Origin: Lamellibrachia columna
Taxonomy: Eukaryota; Annelida; Polychaeta; Sabellida; Siboglinidae
Direction of reading: 5' to 3'
Assembly (NCBI GenBank): GCA_963662155.1
Contig: OY759264.1
Coordinates: 10,300,931-10,364,930, forward strand
Length of the DNA stretch: 64,000 nt
Position numbers and translations under genes: made by a program. Shown here one piece after another: positions 62,273 through 64,000 of this stretch (its first letter is position 1; every line of letters begins with the position of its first letter). The notes under the pieces were generated by a model, which saw nothing but the letters and a program-made list of their open reading frames with translations, searched no databases and was not told where the DNA came from.

Positions 62273-62304
<32 letters not shown>

Positions 62305-62380
62305 ATGTATATATATGTATATACACACACACACGCACGCACGCACGCACGCACGCACGCGCGCGCGCGCGCACAGACAC
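62228..62380. repeat. (GT)n-(TATG)n-(AC)n-(GCAC)n microsatellite able to fold back
   Basis: A GT/GCGT half (62232-62305) and an AC/GCAC/GC half (62322-62379) flank a TATGTATATATATGTATATA centre, so the tract is a large imperfect inverted repeat. It ends in (GC)n. Confidence 0.95.
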
Positions 62381-62657
62381 AAACTCACACATATATATCG
62401 TCTATGTGCTATGAATGATCTAGTTCATTATCTTAGGTACATTCTGTGTGTTGAAACTATTGAAACTGTGGAAGTATACCTACTCTCTGAAACATATTGT
62501 AGCCATTTTAGCGGAAGTTCCTATCATGGCGTAAAAGGCCCACCCACGGAACAAGGCATGAATTCCGGAAAGTGTTTTAAGTTTGAATCCTAAATGATAT
62601 TCCCAACCTTAGCTCAATGATGTTATTGAAATATGCAATTGCATCATATATTCATTA
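62381..62657. other. Non-coding stretch
   Basis: Nothing recognised. Confidence 0.4.
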
Positions 62658-62952
62658 AATATATTCACACTACTAGCATTAACACAGTCATTTGGCAGTT
62701 TCTTCCATTCAGTTACCCTCTGCGAGAATTAGTACTTTCTTATGTCCAACCTACACTGTTCCTTAACTAATGCTGCTTTGTGTCCTCTGGCTCTACTGTC
62801 TTCTGTGAGTTTCAAGGACATATTGTTATCAATATCTTCATAACCACTCAATATAAAAAAAAAACTTCTATTTGGTTTCCTCTTAGTCTCCTGGTCTCTA
62901 GTGTTGTTAAATCACATTCCAACAAGCGGCTTTCGTAACTAAGGTTTCTCTT
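62658..62952 (-). pseudogene. CR1 fragment, antisense, ORF2 C-terminus
   Basis: The minus strand reads RNLSYESRLLECDLTTLETR, RLRGNQIEVF, SGYEDIDNN, DSRARGHKAALVKEQCRLDI and WKKLPNDCVNASSVNIF with small breaks, including an A-run. It is an older subfamily than copies 1 and 5. Confidence 0.88.
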
Positions 62953-63640
62953 GCCTCCACGTAATTTCCATCGGCGTCAATCGGCCATTTACAACGACAA
63001 CAAATCACCTCCGCCCCTGACATTTGTCATTTATCGCTCGGTCGGGTATAGTGCCGGTCGGTGTGCCTGATCGATGCCATTACGCACGCCCGGATGCGCG
63101 CAGGTGTGCGCCGGTGTACTGGGGGACAGGCTTCATGACGCGTTACTGACGTAGTTGCTGATTTGGCCGACGACGTTTGTGGCTGGTCTCGTCCTTGTGG
63201 CTATGAACATGCCAAATAAGAACGAAATGTTCAGCCAATGAGACGTCCCACTCTATTTGTTTTAAATGGAATGTAGAACGATTTTCATTGGTTAACTGAT
63301 ACGGAGCTAGCTGGGGGTTTCATATAATTGAAATGCAACATTTTCACAATTTTCACTTCTCAAAATACATGTAAATTAACGATTTTATGCTTGATGCTTT
63401 AATTTGATTACCTTCAGAAATTGTATAAAACGCGCCGAATGGCCACCGCTTCGAAATTGTGGCCGACAGTCGGTGGAATTCCCAGTTGTAATTCGAAGAC
63501 CCAAATTGGCCTCGCTCATCAATCTCGCGGGTTGTAAACACGACCGATTCTTTCAGCGCGACACCGTATCGGCCGACCAATTGGTTAATTTATCGTTCGT
63601 GTAATCCGGCATTTCGTGTGCGTTCGTCGTGCTACATTTC
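62953..63640. other. CpG-rich stretch, possible promoter of a gene outside the window
   Basis: CpG is frequent at 62990-63190 (CGCTCGGTCGGG, CCCGGATGCGCGCAGG) and again at 63430-63610. A scrap of repeat family B lies at 63250-63300 (TTTCATTGGTTAACTGA). No coding frame is recognised. Confidence 0.35.
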
Positions 63641-63649
63641 TTCACGACA

Positions 63650-64000
63650 TATCATTAAAACTCCATCCTCAACTGATTTAGTCCATTGCGAATCAGGTTA
63701 GTTGATGTCCTAGTATGTAGTGTGTGAATAGTGTAAGTAATATGTAGTGTGAATAGTTTAAGTAATATGTAGTGTGTGAATAGTTTAGGTAATATCCGCA
63801 ATCAGTTTAATTAAAAAGTGCGTATATTTGTTCAAATCATCGAAATAATTTATTTCGGTAGATCTGGTTAGGCTAAAAATAGTGGATATCCAAAACGGTA
63901 AATACTTTATTGGGTCTAGGCGATCATGGGCGTGACTTCCTACCTCTTGCTGATCAGATGACAAAGTTGTGAAATTTCACCAAGGGCGAAATTCGTTAGT
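63650..64000 (+). repeat. Interspersed repeat family A, copy 7 (runs off the window)
   Basis: CATTAAAACTCCATCCTCAA, TGCGAATCAGGTTAGTTGATG, three tandem GTAATATGTAGTGTGTGAATAG-like units, then AGTGGATATCCAAAACGGTAA and TGACAAAGTTGTGAAATTTC as in copy 4. Truncated by the window end. Confidence 0.78.

Noticed and set aside
62000..62593. Open frames of 64-133 codons on both strands
   Set aside because: Same cause: a GT/AC microsatellite with flanking sequence; no domain or splice support.

Overview
This is animal (metazoan) nuclear DNA, most likely from an invertebrate. The window is AT-rich, genes are split into short exons with GT-AG introns, CR1-type non-LTR retrotransposons are abundant, and micro-, mini- and satellite repeats are frequent. 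The exact phylum cannot be read from the sequence; a mollusc or other lophotrochozoan is a reasonable guess but only a guess. There are no bacterial operons, rRNA genes or tRNA genes that I could see.

The one host gene I can name is an RNF38/RNF44-type RING-H2 E3 ubiquitin ligase on the + strand. Nine exons between 37520 and 52306 join in perfect phase to give 531 residues, ending in a complete RING-H2 domain. Its first exon lies behind a CpG-rich stretch (about 36960-37519). Two more exon-like segments far upstream (15504-15867 and 25535-25608) join each other in phase and would also join RNF38-like exon 2 in phase, so they may be an alternative, distal N-terminus. A separate exon-like piece near 3447-3573 belongs to an unidentified gene.

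The left third (about 3.8-14 kb) is a nest of mobile elements. A decayed LINE fragment and an antisense CR1 fragment are followed by a nearly full-length CR1 (5045-9310) with intact ORF1 (zinc-finger-like head, Gly/Glu/Lys/Thr repeat, SGNH esterase) and broken ORF2 (endonuclease plus reverse transcriptase). Directly after its tail sits a second CR1 copy with a 5' inversion of the twin-priming type. That copy's 3' end is interrupted by a 2.8 kb DNA transposon whose inverted ends are built from many copies of a 10-14 bp GATCTCGGCCTG-like motif and whose interior holds exon-like segments of unknown function.

The middle (14-37 kb) is mostly non-coding: introns or intergenic DNA with several copies of two or three unnamed interspersed repeat families, a 219 bp MITE with long inverted ends, short tandem arrays, and CR1/LINE remnants. 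Introns of the RNF38-like gene carry a perfect 39 bp-arm palindrome (45470-45560) and a 33 bp minisatellite of about 20 units (50701-51345).

The right end (55-64 kb) holds an antisense CR1 copy lacking most of its reverse transcriptase, a long TA repeat, a satellite of nineteen 64 bp units that are each a hairpin palindrome, and a 5'-truncated CR1 copy about 98% identical to the 5-9 kb copy. The last two lie between candidate inverted termini. A GT/TA/AC microsatellite hairpin, another CR1 fragment and a CpG-rich stretch finish the window.
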